The position numbers and the translations under genes were made by a program. This document shows, piece after piece, positions 46,349-55,866 of a stretch of 64,000 nucleotides of DNA. The stretch spans positions 62,001 to 126,000 of the forward strand of contig CANQOQ010000001.1 of NCBI GenBank assembly GCA_947625495.1. Reading direction: 5' to 3'. The DNA comes from Candidatus Gastranaerophilales bacterium (GTDB lineage Bacteria; Cyanobacteriota; Vampirovibrionia; Gastranaerophilales; Gastranaerophilaceae). Positions within the stretch are counted from its first letter, which is position 1, and each line of letters begins with the position of its first letter. The notes under the pieces are model-generated. The model saw only the letters and a list, made by a program, of their open reading frames with translations, searched no databases and was not told the DNA's origin.

Positions 46349-47059
46349 TTAACCGACTTTTCTTATTTCTTCTTCAAATAAGTTAGAATCATAAATCAAG
46401 TCATCAGGAGCCGTCATATTTAAGGCCGGTCTGATATTATAATTAATTGAAGGAACATATCTTTTTACCGAGGTAGAATTTTTCATAGAGTTTATAGTTA
46501 TTTTCTTTTTAAGTTTAATATTTTGTTCGGTGTTTGGAATATATTTTTTTGAATTTGGTCTAAAGGAAAGTAAAATGAAAAATAAAAATATACTGCCCAA
46601 AACAGAAAAAATTAAATATTTAGAATCTGCAATATAGAAATAATCCGAAAGCATTGATTTATTAACGCTTACAGGTTTAATACTTCCGCCTGAAAGTTCT
46701 TTTATATATATTTTAGAATTTTCAATATTCTTTCCCTGAAGTATTATTATCGTATTATCGGGATTTTTCTTTTGAACCGTTATATTTTTTATATCCGTTG
46801 TATTATCATAGAGCATTTCGACGGAATCAGAAGGAAGAACGGAATCCAGAACTATTGTAAGATTACCTTCTGAAATATCAGTTTTAACTGTCTTTAAGGA
46901 ATTATCAAGCTTTAAAATTATTTTATAGTCATTATTATACTGTTTAATATCGACTCCGGAGAGAGAATTAACCGCATAAGCATTTAATGTTGTTAAAAAT
47001 AAACAAACTATAACAAGAATAAATTTATTAATAAAACTATACTTAACCCTTGTGCTCAT
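46349..47059 (-). CDS. AMIN-domain-like exported protein with membrane anchor
   Basis: A 236-residue protein with a signal peptide or anchor (about 10-29), a beta-rich domain (about 30-125; SGVDIKQYNNDYKIILKLDN and the SEGNLTIVLDSV strand pattern typical of AMIN), and a second membrane helix (about 147-167), then a basic cytoplasmic tail. AMIN domains bind peptidoglycan and localise envelope machines. GGAG precedes the start. Partner unknown. Confidence 0.65.
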   Translation of the reverse strand: MSTRVKYSFINKFILVIVCLFLTTLNAYAVNSLSGVDIKQYNNDYKIILKLDNSLKTVKTDISEGNLTIVLDSVLPSDSVEMLYDNTTDIKNITVQKKNPDNTIIILQGKNIENSKIYIKELSGGSIKPVSVNKSMLSDYFYIADSKYLIFSVLGSIFLFFILLSFRPNSKKYIPNTEQNIKLKKKITINSMKNSTSVKRYVPSINYNIRPALNMTAPDDLIYDSNLFEEEIRKVG

Positions 47060-47468
47060 ATTTCTCCAACGACTATACTACCCTATATATACACATTTTA
47101 AATATTTTAATTTTGTATTACATCAATCAAACGGTTTATAAATTAATCTAAATCTTTAGATTAATTTTATTTAATCTAGTGTCGCACTCTACCACCGACT
47201 GTCTTTAAATTACTTTTGCTCAAGCCTGCCATTCGTTCACCTTCGGTTGCCCTCATTTCGGCTCTCGCTATCCGGACCTTGTCCGTACGTAATTTCGCTC
47301 CTCGTCGCTGTACGAATGCTCACCTTTTCAATACGTCACTCTCAAAATTTTACTCCCACCACTTCGTGGCTTATCGTAAAATTTTGTTCGGACATCTTGC
47401 ACTAATGTTAAAATAATAATATATTTTTACTATGGTGTAATTATTCATTCAGGTGTTAAGAGGTTTAT
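47060..47468. other. 409-base intergenic region with palindrome and GC-rich hairpin island
   Basis: Next to the minus-strand AMIN gene is a perfect palindrome: 13-base arms 47141-47153 and 47156-47168 around TC. From about 47172 to 47405 the composition changes to roughly half GC, against about one third around it, with many short hairpins. A perfect 11-bp inverted repeat (CAAAATTTTAC at 47343-47353, GTAAAATTTTG at 47376-47386) encloses CCAC-TTC-GTGG. Read on the minus strand, 47205 to 47181 resembles a tRNA D-arm (GTCGGTGGTAGAGTGCGAC). The plus-strand 66-codon ORF here has low credibility. Then comes the promoter and AGAGG of the GH13-like gene. Confidence 0.6.
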
Positions 47469-49760
47469 ATGTTTAATTTTTTATCAAGAAAAAAAGAAGT
47501 AATAAAGAAAACCGATATTTTAAATGAGCAATTTAAAATAATAAAAAACATATACTCTGATAGTGAAATAAATCCTTCAAAAATGAAGGAAATAGATGAA
47601 ATGATTGACAAATACGGTTATATCAGATATTCACAGGCTAAAGCAATAGAAGAATTAACGCCTAAAGAGGTTATATACGCACTTGAAAAGAAACTTGAAA
47701 AAAATGAAACGTATAAAGATTCAAAAATAACCGTAAGTGATAGTGAAATAAGCCCCGTAAAAAGAGTCGGATACACAAATTCCGACTGGATAAAACAAGA
47801 ACAGCATGATATAAAACTGATTAACCTTGCAGCTTTGCAAGACGGAACAAAAGACTCTTCGCCCGCTAAATTTATTGATTGGCTCAGGCAGATTGTAATT
47901 TTACCGTCAGGGAATATTGATAAAGGTGTATTATCAACAACAATATATTTAATACCTTTTCACCCAAGAGAATTCGGTAATGCGTATTTACTTGAAAGCA
48001 CACAGGAGGTCAGCGAAAATTTAACCGATAATTTACTTAAAGAAAACGGAATAAAAGCAAAAGAACAGATACAATTATTTATATCATTAGCTCAGCTTGC
48101 AGGACATCCTGTAATATATGATGTTTTTCCGCAGACAGGCAGATACTCCAAAACGGTTCTTGCACATCCCGAAATAGCAAGGTGGATTGACGTTAAATAT
48201 TTAACTGATGAAATATCCAAATCGGTTAATTTTGCCGCTATTAAATTAGCTCAGGAATTTGATGAAGATGATGTTACAATCGTAAGAAACATATATAAAT
48301 CAACTCTTAAAAGCGGTTCCGTTGATTTAGAACCTGAATTTAAACCAATTTATGAAAGATTCAGAGAAGAACTTGAAGAAAAGAAAAAAGAATTAACCAT
48401 TTTCATGACAAAAAAAGAACAGCAACTAAAACTTCAAAAAAGGGTTAGAGATATTGTTGCCAAAATACATGGCACCACACCCAATAAAATAAAGAGTGAT
48501 TTTGATATAACAAAAAGAGGGGAAGCCTTAAATGCGTTAATTGAAGAAGGACTATGGACACTGCCTGACGGTGCTTGGTGTTCAAGCGGAGTTCCAATAT
48601 ATGATAAAATGTCAGAATGCGGAAGCTACCCTGTTTTCAGGCACTATGATAACAAAGGCTGCGATGTATCCGAATTTGCCGAATCCGATTGCCAAACTCC
48701 TTATTATTTTGTTTATTTAGAAAACGGTAATTACAATTTAAAAGTTATTAACTTCTATTTAGATTATCTCCAGCAATTAGAAGAAGATTATAATTTTGAC
48801 GGAATGAGATTTTCTCACACTGATTTTGTCGTTGATGAAATGAGTGAGAAAGATTTACGTCCGATTAGCTTTAGAACTCCAAGATTTCTTCTTAAAAAAT
48901 CCGCTCAAATATTAAAAAAACAAAATCCGCACTTTGCTGTTATGGCTGAATACAGACTCTGGGGGAAACATTTCAAAGAATATCATCAGGATATGAACTT
49001 TGATGTACTTTGGGGCAATGATACAAAAACTGATTACGAAAAAAATCCCGCTGAAGTTATAAATGATAACAGAGAGCTGCAAGAATATAACAACAGTTTA
49101 TTTAATGAATCAATATTAACAATACTAAAAACTTATAATAATCAGGACGGAGATTTCAGAACCGTTAACAGGTATTTAGGGTTAATGGACAAAGAAGAAG
49201 CTTTATTTAAATGGTTTAAATTCAAATTTTTACCGGGAGGCAAATTGGCACCTCGCCCCGTTATGTATGTTGACGGGGACGAATCCTTCTCTAAAGACGG
49301 CATTGAAGCAACCATTCAAGATGAAATATCTTTGATAAGAAATAATGACGATGATTTTTATAACAGATTTGATGCTATAAGACACTTGGCAATTAATTCG
49401 GAACTTACTCTTAACGGTGAAGCTCGTATTATAACTCAAACAAAACAAGGATTTATAAGCTGGCTTATCTCTAAAGAAACAGTTAAGGAATGCTTTATTA
49501 TTGCCGCAAATTATCTGCCTTCAAATGAAAAAATATTAAAACAAAATCAAGAGGGGATAATGGAATATTCCATAAAAACAAATAGTGCCGTTCATAATAA
49601 AAAAATTGAAATCCCCGGAGATTTCACTCTATACTCCGAATATATCTATGAACCTGATAAAAAAGACTTTATAGAACATTTCAGTGCTAAAAACATAAAA
49701 ACTATTGAAATAGAAAAATTAGAGCCGAATGAGTTCAGAATTTTTAAAATTAAGAGATAA
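47469..49760 (+). CDS. GH13-fold glycosidase-like protein with altered nucleophile
   Basis: A 763-residue protein with an alpha-amylase-like barrel. Region I reads HPVIYDVFPQTGRYS (about 213-227), region II DGMRFSHTDFVVDE (about 444-457), region III AVMAEYRLW (E494) and region IV DVLWGNDTK (N517, D518). In active relatives region II is DGxRVDHVDHIVDE, so the nucleophile aspartate position holds S449. The general acid and the transition-state aspartate are kept. A long helical insert (about 285-335) interrupts the barrel. It may be inactive, or use another nucleophile. nagZ follows two bases later. Confidence 0.7.
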   Translation: MFNFLSRKKEVIKKTDILNEQFKIIKNIYSDSEINPSKMKEIDEMIDKYGYIRYSQAKAIEELTPKEVIYALEKKLEKNETYKDSKITVSDSEISPVKRVGYTNSDWIKQEQHDIKLINLAALQDGTKDSSPAKFIDWLRQIVILPSGNIDKGVLSTTIYLIPFHPREFGNAYLLESTQEVSENLTDNLLKENGIKAKEQIQLFISLAQLAGHPVIYDVFPQTGRYSKTVLAHPEIARWIDVKYLTDEISKSVNFAAIKLAQEFDEDDVTIVRNIYKSTLKSGSVDLEPEFKPIYERFREELEEKKKELTIFMTKKEQQLKLQKRVRDIVAKIHGTTPNKIKSDFDITKRGEALNALIEEGLWTLPDGAWCSSGVPIYDKMSECGSYPVFRHYDNKGCDVSEFAESDCQTPYYFVYLENGNYNLKVINFYLDYLQQLEEDYNFDGMRFSHTDFVVDEMSEKDLRPISFRTPRFLLKKSAQILKKQNPHFAVMAEYRLWGKHFKEYHQDMNFDVLWGNDTKTDYEKNPAEVINDNRELQEYNNSLFNESILTILKTYNNQDGDFRTVNRYLGLMDKEEALFKWFKFKFLPGGKLAPRPVMYVDGDESFSKDGIEATIQDEISLIRNNDDDFYNRFDAIRHLAINSELTLNGEARIITQTKQGFISWLISKETVKECFIIAANYLPSNEKILKQNQEGIMEYSIKTNSAVHNKKIEIPGDFTLYSEYIYEPDKKDFIEHFSAKNIKTIEIEKLEPNEFRIFKIKR

Positions 49761-49762
49761 AA

Positions 49763-50770
49763 ATGGAAGAATATAATTTAACGCTAAAACAAAAAATAGC
49801 CCAGATGTTTATTACGGGATTTTCAGGTGATAATTATAAAGATAATAAATATTTTATCGAACTTTTAAAAACAGGATTGGGCGGAGTAATATTTTTTACA
49901 CATAACATAAAAAGTAAAGAGCAAATAAAAAATCTTACTCAAGAACTTAATAATGAGGCAAAATTTCCGTTATTTCTAAGTATTGACCAAGAAGGCGGAC
50001 GGGTTGAGAGAACGGAAAATATTCATAATGGGAAAAAATACTTAAGCAGTGAATTTGCTTTTAAAAAAGGAATTAATTTCCTAAAAACCCAAACAGAATG
50101 TATAGCAAAAGAGCTTAAAAGCTACGGAATAAACATGAATTTTGCTCCCGTTTTGGATGTTAACACTAATATAAATAATCCTATTATAGGAGAGAGGGCA
50201 TTTTCTTCAAATGTGAAAGACGTAATTGAAGCTTCAAGAACGGTAATAAAAACTTATGAAGAAAACAATATAATAACGGTAGGTAAACATTTTCCGGGGC
50301 ATGGCGATGCTTCTTCAGATTCTCATAAAACCTTGCCCGTTATTAATCTTGATTATGAAACACTCTATTTAAACCATATAAAGCCTTTTGAATCTGCTAT
50401 TAAGCTTAATATACCTGCAATTATGGCGGCTCATGTTATATATCCCTGTCTGGATACAGTTAATCCTGCTTCTTTATCAAAAAAAATTATTTCTGATTTA
50501 CTGACGGAAAAACTAAATTATAAAGGAGTAATTATCACTGATGATATGGAAATGAATGCAGTAAAAGGATTAACAAGACTTGAAGCTTGTATTAAAGCAA
50601 TAAATGCAGGAATTTCCATGTTTATTTTTAGAGATACCACAAAAGATATATTTGACTTAACAGAAAAACTGGAAACCGCTGTTAAACAAGGTAAAATTCA
50701 AGAAAAGTACATAGATTACGCCGTAAGTAAAATCTTTGATTTAAAATACCGATATGGAATTATCCTATAG
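49763..50770 (+). CDS. nagZ: Beta-N-acetylhexosaminidase, GH3 (NagZ-like)
   Basis: A 335-residue glycoside hydrolase family 3 enzyme. SIDQEGGRVERTE, FAPVLDVN, the KHFPGHGDASSDSHKTLP loop that carries the acid/base histidine-aspartate of NagZ, and the nucleophile aspartate in IITDDMEMNA are all seen. It would remove GlcNAc from recycled peptidoglycan fragments. Lack of a signal peptide fits a cytoplasmic recycling role. It lies two bases downstream of the GH13-like gene. Confidence 0.93.
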   Translation: MEEYNLTLKQKIAQMFITGFSGDNYKDNKYFIELLKTGLGGVIFFTHNIKSKEQIKNLTQELNNEAKFPLFLSIDQEGGRVERTENIHNGKKYLSSEFAFKKGINFLKTQTECIAKELKSYGINMNFAPVLDVNTNINNPIIGERAFSSNVKDVIEASRTVIKTYEENNIITVGKHFPGHGDASSDSHKTLPVINLDYETLYLNHIKPFESAIKLNIPAIMAAHVIYPCLDTVNPASLSKKIISDLLTEKLNYKGVIITDDMEMNAVKGLTRLEACIKAINAGISMFIFRDTTKDIFDLTEKLETAVKQGKIQEKYIDYAVSKIFDLKYRYGIIL

Positions 50771-50844
50771 TATATAAATTTTTTTAATTGTTTTTTTCAA
50801 ACTGTTTATACAAAGTTATTAAGATATGCAGGAATGGAGATATA

Positions 50845-51102
50845 ATGAAAAAAATTTATGCAGCAATTGCGTTATTATTGTTAACATGGAACCCGATATC
50901 GGCACAGGAGCTTGAATTATCTGATGTAATAAGAGAAGCAAGAGAAGCTCAAATAAAAGAACAAGCAAAACAAAAAGCCGAAGAAGCAATGCAGCCCGTT
51001 AAAAATGAAACAACAAAATGTATAACGGAATCAAACTCAACAGAAAATTCTACTCAAACTAATTCGGAATCATATTTAAATTCATCCGCATTACAACCCT
51101 AA
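50845..51102 (+). CDS. Small exported hypothetical protein
   Basis: An 85-residue protein with a clear signal peptide (about residues 1-19, ending SAQ) and a short mature part that is helical, Lys/Glu/Ala-rich and then Asn/Ser/Thr-rich. GGAGAT lies upstream of the chosen ATG; an earlier start would put that site inside the gene. Function unknown. Its end overlaps the convergent gene by 12 bases. Confidence 0.7.
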   Translation: MKKIYAAIALLLLTWNPISAQELELSDVIREAREAQIKEQAKQKAEEAMQPVKNETTKCITESNSTENSTQTNSESYLNSSALQP

Positions 51103-51762
51103 AACAGGTAAATTTTCGTATTCGCCGATTTGTTTATATTCAAAATTTTTATCGGGAACAGCAATTTTTTGAGCGAGCAAAGCACCTAAAATAGCCTCCA
51201 GCTGAGCTACGGGAAGCATGTTATTAGGCAGATCACGCATATCAAATTTAGTCCTTAAAGTATCTTGAAGAGCCCTGCAGTCCCAGGGTGTTCTTTCCTT
51301 AAAGGCATAACCGTTACCCAGCATTTTTTTAATATTTTCTATATCAAATCTAAAAATATCTATACCCGACTTATTAAGTTCTTCAAAATATTCACTGCCC
51401 CTTGAAGAAAATCTGTTTGCCCAGCCGTCCCTGTTAAGCATTTTTTTATTTAAATTAACGGGATGATAAGTCCTTGAACTGTATTTCCATTTACTGCTTA
51501 TCATAACTTCATTGAATGGTACGGATACAAGTATTATCGCATTTTGTTTTCCCGCATAATTATCAAGAAAATATTTGACATCACTCATTGAAAATAATTT
51601 ATCGAGCATAATAACATTAAGATTTCTATCTAAAACAGCTGCGGCAGATTCAATTGTACTAAGTCCGCCCAGTGCAATACCTACAAATGATGTCTTTAAA
51701 TCTTTACTTTTTATGATATTCATAAATACATTCTGTAATTTTATGCTAATATTATATTGCAC
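51091..51762 (-). CDS. DUF429-like predicted nuclease
   Basis: A 223-residue protein with an RNase H-like opening (SFVGIALGGLSTIESAAAVLD), an IILVSVPF second strand and a C-terminal WDCRALQDTLRTKFDMRDLP region that recalls the DUF429 family. The assignment is tentative because the catalytic acids expected in the first strand are not obvious (A-L-G instead of D-x-A/G). Start: GTG at 51762, for which TATAAT lies exactly six bases upstream (51769-51774); the ATG at 51723 is an alternative. Confidence 0.55.
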   Translation of the reverse strand: MQYNISIKLQNVFMNIIKSKDLKTSFVGIALGGLSTIESAAAVLDRNLNVIMLDKLFSMSDVKYFLDNYAGKQNAIILVSVPFNEVMISSKWKYSSRTYHPVNLNKKMLNRDGWANRFSSRGSEYFEELNKSGIDIFRFDIENIKKMLGNGYAFKERTPWDCRALQDTLRTKFDMRDLPNNMLPVAQLEAILGALLAQKIAVPDKNFEYKQIGEYENLPVLGL

Positions 51763-51768
51763 ACTGAT

Positions 51769-51774
51769 ATTATA
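51769..51774 (-). promoter_or_regulatory. -10 box of DUF429-like gene, predicted leaderless GTG start
   Basis: TATAAT on the minus strand ends six bases before the GTG at 51762. No Shine-Dalgarno and no clear -35 box. Confidence 0.5.
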
Positions 51775-51804
51775 AGCAAATATATAAAAATCGGAGAGCA
51801 GAGT

Positions 51805-52839
51805 ATGTTTACTTTTGACAGAGAAGAACTGTTAAACAAAATTGAATCCTTATCAAAACCAAGAATATTGGTAATAGGGGATATGGCTATTGATGAAATG
51901 GTATACGGGACCACGGACAGAATGAGCAGGGAAGCTCCGGTTTTGATATTAAGACACTATAAAACAAAAATAATACTCGGCGCAGCTTCAAATGCCGCAA
52001 ATAATGCCGCATCTCTTAACGGCGGAAAAGTCAGCGTTATAGGAACATACGGGGATGATTATTATGCCCCGATATTAATTAATGCTTTTAAAGAATCGGG
52101 TATTAATACTGAATATATGGTGCAGGATATATCAAGAGCTACTACCGTAAAAACAAGGATATCGGGTTCTTGCTCTCAATCCGTTACCCAGCAAATAGTA
52201 AGGATTGATAGAGAGACTGTTGAACCTGTATCAACAGAAATTGAAAATAAAATCATTGCACAAATGGAAAAAGCTATACCAAATCATGATGCAATTATTT
52301 TATCTGATTATAACATAGGTTTATTAACCGATAATGTTATAAATAAAGCAATAGAACTAACTAAAAAATATAATAAAATTATAGTAGTTGATTCACAGAA
52401 AGATTTAGACAGATTTCAAGGCGTTACATCAATGACCCCGAATCAGCCCGACAGTGAAAAATTTGTCGGATTCTTTATAAAAGATAATCAAACTCTTGAA
52501 AGAGCAGGCAAAGTATTATTAGATAAAACAAATGCCGAATCTGCTCTTATTACACTTGGCGGTGATGGTATGGCTTTATTTGAAGATAACGGAAATTTTG
52601 TTAAAGTTCCCGTATTCAATAAAACTGATGTATTTGATGTAACAGGTGCAGGAGATACCGTATCTGCTGCATATACTTTGGCTTTAGCTGCAGGATTCTC
52701 TAAAATGAATGCGGCTATAATCGGTAATATAGCTGCAAGTATTGTTATAAGATATTTTGGTTGTGCTACAACCACTATTTCTGTTATAAAATCGGCTATT
52801 GAGAATATGGATATTAATACTTTTACCATTAAAAAATAG
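51805..52839 (+). CDS. rfaE1: PfkB-family sugar kinase, D-glycero-beta-D-manno-heptose-7-phosphate kinase-like
   Basis: A 344-residue ribokinase-fold kinase. VIGDMAIDEMVYG and LGAASNAANNAASLNGG near the start match the heptose kinase domain of HldE/RfaE1, and VTGAGDTVSAAYTLALAAG carries the catalytic aspartate. It would phosphorylate heptose 7-phosphate for the LPS inner core. GGAGAG precedes the chosen ATG. No nucleotidyltransferase partner is in the window. Confidence 0.86.
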   Translation: MFTFDREELLNKIESLSKPRILVIGDMAIDEMVYGTTDRMSREAPVLILRHYKTKIILGAASNAANNAASLNGGKVSVIGTYGDDYYAPILINAFKESGINTEYMVQDISRATTVKTRISGSCSQSVTQQIVRIDRETVEPVSTEIENKIIAQMEKAIPNHDAIILSDYNIGLLTDNVINKAIELTKKYNKIIVVDSQKDLDRFQGVTSMTPNQPDSEKFVGFFIKDNQTLERAGKVLLDKTNAESALITLGGDGMALFEDNGNFVKVPVFNKTDVFDVTGAGDTVSAAYTLALAAGFSKMNAAIIGNIAASIVIRYFGCATTTISVIKSAIENMDINTFTIKK

Positions 52840-52852
52840 GAGAGACCCAATA

Positions 52853-53362
52853 ATGCTTAAAAAACTAAAAATCACTGATTATATTATAATTTTCTTTATT
52901 GTTCTTCTTATAATAATTGGAGCATTAGCAGTTTTTAAGAAAAAGAATTTTTCTAATCTGCCTATAGAAAAAGAAGTTAAAATAAATTTTGAAGTATTTT
53001 TTAGGGGAATAACAATTTCTTCATCTGTTGAATCACCGTTTAAACCGGGGGATGAGGCATTTATAACAATAAGAAATGTACCGTATACAAAATTAAAAAT
53101 TGTAGATATGGCAGGAAGACAAAGAATGACTACAATTCCGGCAAATAACAAAGAAGGTTATAGGATTGTTGAAGATGCATCTACTCCCAATATGTACGAT
53201 ATAATCGTAAGACTTGAAGATAAAGCAAAAAAGACACCTGACGGATATGTTGTCGGCGGAAATAAACTTAAAATGGGTATTCCTGTTGTTATTGAAGGTG
53301 AAAAATATAAATATTCAGGAACGGTTTCCAATATTCAGGAAGTTGAAGAAGCTAATAATTAA
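52853..53362 (+). CDS. DUF4330 family membrane protein
   Basis: A 169-residue protein with one membrane helix (about residues 9-29) and an extracytoplasmic beta domain (VKINFEVFFRGITISSSVESPFKPGD and the G-x-x-V-NIQEVE end). DUF4330 is best known from Cyanobacteria and some anaerobes; function unknown. The ATG at 52853 has AGGAGA upstream and lies inside the tail of the kinase neighbourhood, 13 bases after its stop, so it is likely in an operon with the sugar kinase and the O-antigen ligase. Confidence 0.78.
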   Translation: MLKKLKITDYIIIFFIVLLIIIGALAVFKKKNFSNLPIEKEVKINFEVFFRGITISSSVESPFKPGDEAFITIRNVPYTKLKIVDMAGRQRMTTIPANNKEGYRIVEDASTPNMYDIIVRLEDKAKKTPDGYVVGGNKLKMGIPVVIEGEKYKYSGTVSNIQEVEEANN

Positions 53363-53364
53363 AT

Positions 53365-54729
53365 ATGAAAATCTTAGAATCCAATATTATAAATCTTATT
53401 AATTCTATTTTAATCTTTATACAAAACAAAACCGGCAAATTAAAAGAAAAAAGTTTTTTACTTTCCAATATTGATTTTTTTATTTTGTTTTCGGTTCTGT
53501 TAACTTTAATTATAAGTACGTTTGCCCCAACGGGAGTTATTGGAGCAGCTTCTTTTATCGTAAGCATTCTTGTTGTATTAAAAATCCTTATTACAAAAGG
53601 TGAAAAAATCGAACTTGAAAAATGTAATTTATTTTTAATTATTTATCTTTTAATATGCTTAATAAGCTGTTTTACTTCTTCAATGCCTATACAAAGTTTC
53701 TACGGATTCAGTAAAACTCTTTGTTATTTTGCATTTTATTTTGCAATATGCCAATTTTTAAAAAACAATAAAAATTTTATTATAATCATATTATTTACAA
53801 TAGCTTGTTTAATAAGTATAGAAAGCATAATAGGTATAATGCAAAATTCTGTCGGAGTTCAAAATATAGCAACTTGGCAGGATACCAGTTATGTAAACCC
53901 TGAGGATGTCTTATCAAGAGTATACGGGACATTAAAACCATATAATCCAAACCTTTTGGGCGGGTATTTAATTGCGGGATTTCCGGCTATTATTAGTCTA
54001 ACCGCTATATACTTCGCGGGAAAAAAATATAAATCAGCCGCTATCTCGTTAATATTATTGGCTGTTTCATCATTTTGCATATTTTTAACAGGCTCAAGAG
54101 GTGCCTATCTTGCACTTTTCACAATATTTTTATCGGTTTTTATAAGTTCATACCAAATAGTTTTTTATGATTTTAATATCAATTCTCTGAAACAAAAATG
54201 GAAGATTATATCGGGTATATTTACGGCAGGAGTAATAGGATTTCTTGCCGTTAACCACGGAATACTAAAGAGAATAATGTCCATATTTATACTGAGAGGA
54301 GATTCTTCAACTTCATTCAGGCTTAACGTATATAATTCTTCCCTTCAAATGTTTCACGATAACCCTATATTTGGGATAGGAGCAGGAAATAAAGTCTTTA
54401 GAGAAATATACGGACTTTATATGTTATCAGGTTTTGATGCTTTAAGCTGCTACTGCGTATTTTTAGAAATTGCGGTTGAAAGCGGAATCTTTGCTCTCAT
54501 TGCATTTTTACTGTTCTTATACAATTTAATAAGTGCAGGAATAAGAAAATTTGTATCAATTAAAGATTTCAGCCGTAAAGCTGTTTTATTTGCGGGAGTT
54601 GTTTCAATACTAGCTGTAATGGTGCATGGGCTTTTTGATACGGTATTCTTTAGACCTCAGATACAATTTGTTTTCTGGACAATGGCAGCAATAGTAAATG
54701 TTTTAACAAGAGAAGAAAAAACGGCATAA
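53365..54729 (+). CDS. O-antigen ligase/polymerase family membrane protein
   Basis: A 454-residue polytopic protein with about ten or eleven hydrophobic helices and a large loop between the late helices holding FRLNVYNSSLQMFHDNPIFGIGAGN, the Wzy_C/WaaL signature. Ligases join O-antigen or other glycans from undecaprenyl diphosphate to lipid A core. SGSRGAYLALF is the other conserved segment. It starts two bases after the DUF4330 gene, with sucC next. Confidence 0.88.
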   Translation: MKILESNIINLINSILIFIQNKTGKLKEKSFLLSNIDFFILFSVLLTLIISTFAPTGVIGAASFIVSILVVLKILITKGEKIELEKCNLFLIIYLLICLISCFTSSMPIQSFYGFSKTLCYFAFYFAICQFLKNNKNFIIIILFTIACLISIESIIGIMQNSVGVQNIATWQDTSYVNPEDVLSRVYGTLKPYNPNLLGGYLIAGFPAIISLTAIYFAGKKYKSAAISLILLAVSSFCIFLTGSRGAYLALFTIFLSVFISSYQIVFYDFNINSLKQKWKIISGIFTAGVIGFLAVNHGILKRIMSIFILRGDSSTSFRLNVYNSSLQMFHDNPIFGIGAGNKVFREIYGLYMLSGFDALSCYCVFLEIAVESGIFALIAFLLFLYNLISAGIRKFVSIKDFSRKAVLFAGVVSILAVMVHGLFDTVFFRPQIQFVFWTMAAIVNVLTREEKTA

Positions 54730-54732
54730 ATT

Positions 54733-55866
54733 ATGAAAATACACGAATATCAGGCAAAAAATTTATTTAAAGAATACGGAATAAATGTTCCCGCCTCTAA
54801 ATTATGCGAAAAAAGAGAAGACATAAAAACTATTTTAAGCAATTTTACATTTCCCTGCGTAATTAAAGCGCAGGTTCACTCAGGTGCCAGAGGTAAAGCG
54901 GGCGGAGTTAAATTGGCAAAAGATTATGATTCTGCCGTCAAAATCGCTGATTCAATTCTCGGTATGGAGCTTAAATCAAAACAGGCAGGGGTAAAAAAGG
55001 TAAATAAAATTTTAATCGAAAATGCCGTTGATATTCAGTCTGAGATATATTTAAGTTTTACTTTCGACCGTGCAAATGAATGCATTGCATTTATAACATC
55101 TAATCAGGGCGGAATGGAGATTGAAGAAGCTGCAAAAAATTCTCCCGATTTGATTTTAACTCAGCTCATAAAAAATAATGATTTTGAGCCCGAAACGCTG
55201 ATTGAAAAATTAGGGTTTAATTCTGATATAAATAAACAAATTTGTGATATTGCAAAAAAGTTATACAAACTTGCACTTGAAAAAGATGCACTGCTTGTAG
55301 AAATAAACCCTCTTGTAATAACAAAATCAAATGAAGTTATTGCAATAGATGCCAAGATTAACTTTGATGACAATGCCCTTTTCAGACACGAAGAAATACT
55401 AAACCTGAAAGATGAAAAGGAAGAAAATCCGCTGGAACTTGAAGCACAAAAAAACGGACTCAATTATATAAAACTAAATGGAACAATAGGGTGCATGGTT
55501 AATGGTGCAGGTCTTGCCATGACTACAATGGATGTAATTCGATTAGCAGGGAAAGAAGCAGCTAATTTTCTTGATGTCGGAGGAGGCGCTTCAAGTGAAA
55601 AAATAGAAAAAGCTTTCAGACTTTTAATTTTAGATAAAGACATTGAAGCTATTTTTATAAATATTTTCGGCGGAATTTTAAGATGTGACTTCTTGGCTGA
55701 AGGCGTTAAAAATGCCATTCAAAACCTGAATATTAACTGCCCCGTAATAGTAAGAATGGAAGGTACAAATAAAGAAATAGGAAGTAAAATCCTAAATAAT
55801 TCGGGACTGAAGTTTACTGTAGTAAACGACTTAAATGAAGCAATCGAGGTAATAAGAAAAATATAA
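54733..55866 (+). CDS. sucC: Succinate-CoA ligase (ADP-forming) beta subunit
   Basis: A 377-residue ATP-grasp subunit. [47 protein letters not shown] and [17 protein letters not shown] are diagnostic. Usual length is near 388. Together with SucD it links succinyl-CoA to ATP formation. No other citric acid cycle gene is near. It overlaps sucD by one base. Confidence 0.95.
   Translation: MKIHEYQAKNLFKEYGINVPASKLCEKREDIKTILSNFTFPCVIKAQVHSGARGKAGGVKLAKDYDSAVKIADSILGMELKSKQAGVKKVNKILIENAVDIQSEIYLSFTFDRANECIAFITSNQGGMEIEEAAKNSPDLILTQLIKNNDFEPETLIEKLGFNSDINKQICDIAKKLYKLALEKDALLVEINPLVITKSNEVIAIDAKINFDDNALFRHEEILNLKDEKEENPLELEAQKNGLNYIKLNGTIGCMVNGAGLAMTTMDVIRLAGKEAANFLDVGGGASSEKIEKAFRLLILDKDIEAIFINIFGGILRCDFLAEGVKNAIQNLNINCPVIVRMEGTNKEIGSKILNNSGLKFTVVNDLNEAIEVIRKI

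Noticed and set aside
47181-47205. tRNA gene
   Set aside because: Only a D-arm-like stretch is present; no acceptor stem, T-arm or CCA end can be paired nearby.
47216-47416. 66-codon ORF in the GC-rich island
   Set aside because: Composition and hairpin content fit a non-coding element; no ribosome site and no protein-like pattern.
51757-51804. Longer start of the sugar kinase gene
   Set aside because: The GGAGAG site lies properly before the ATG at 51805, and the extension is not part of the fold.
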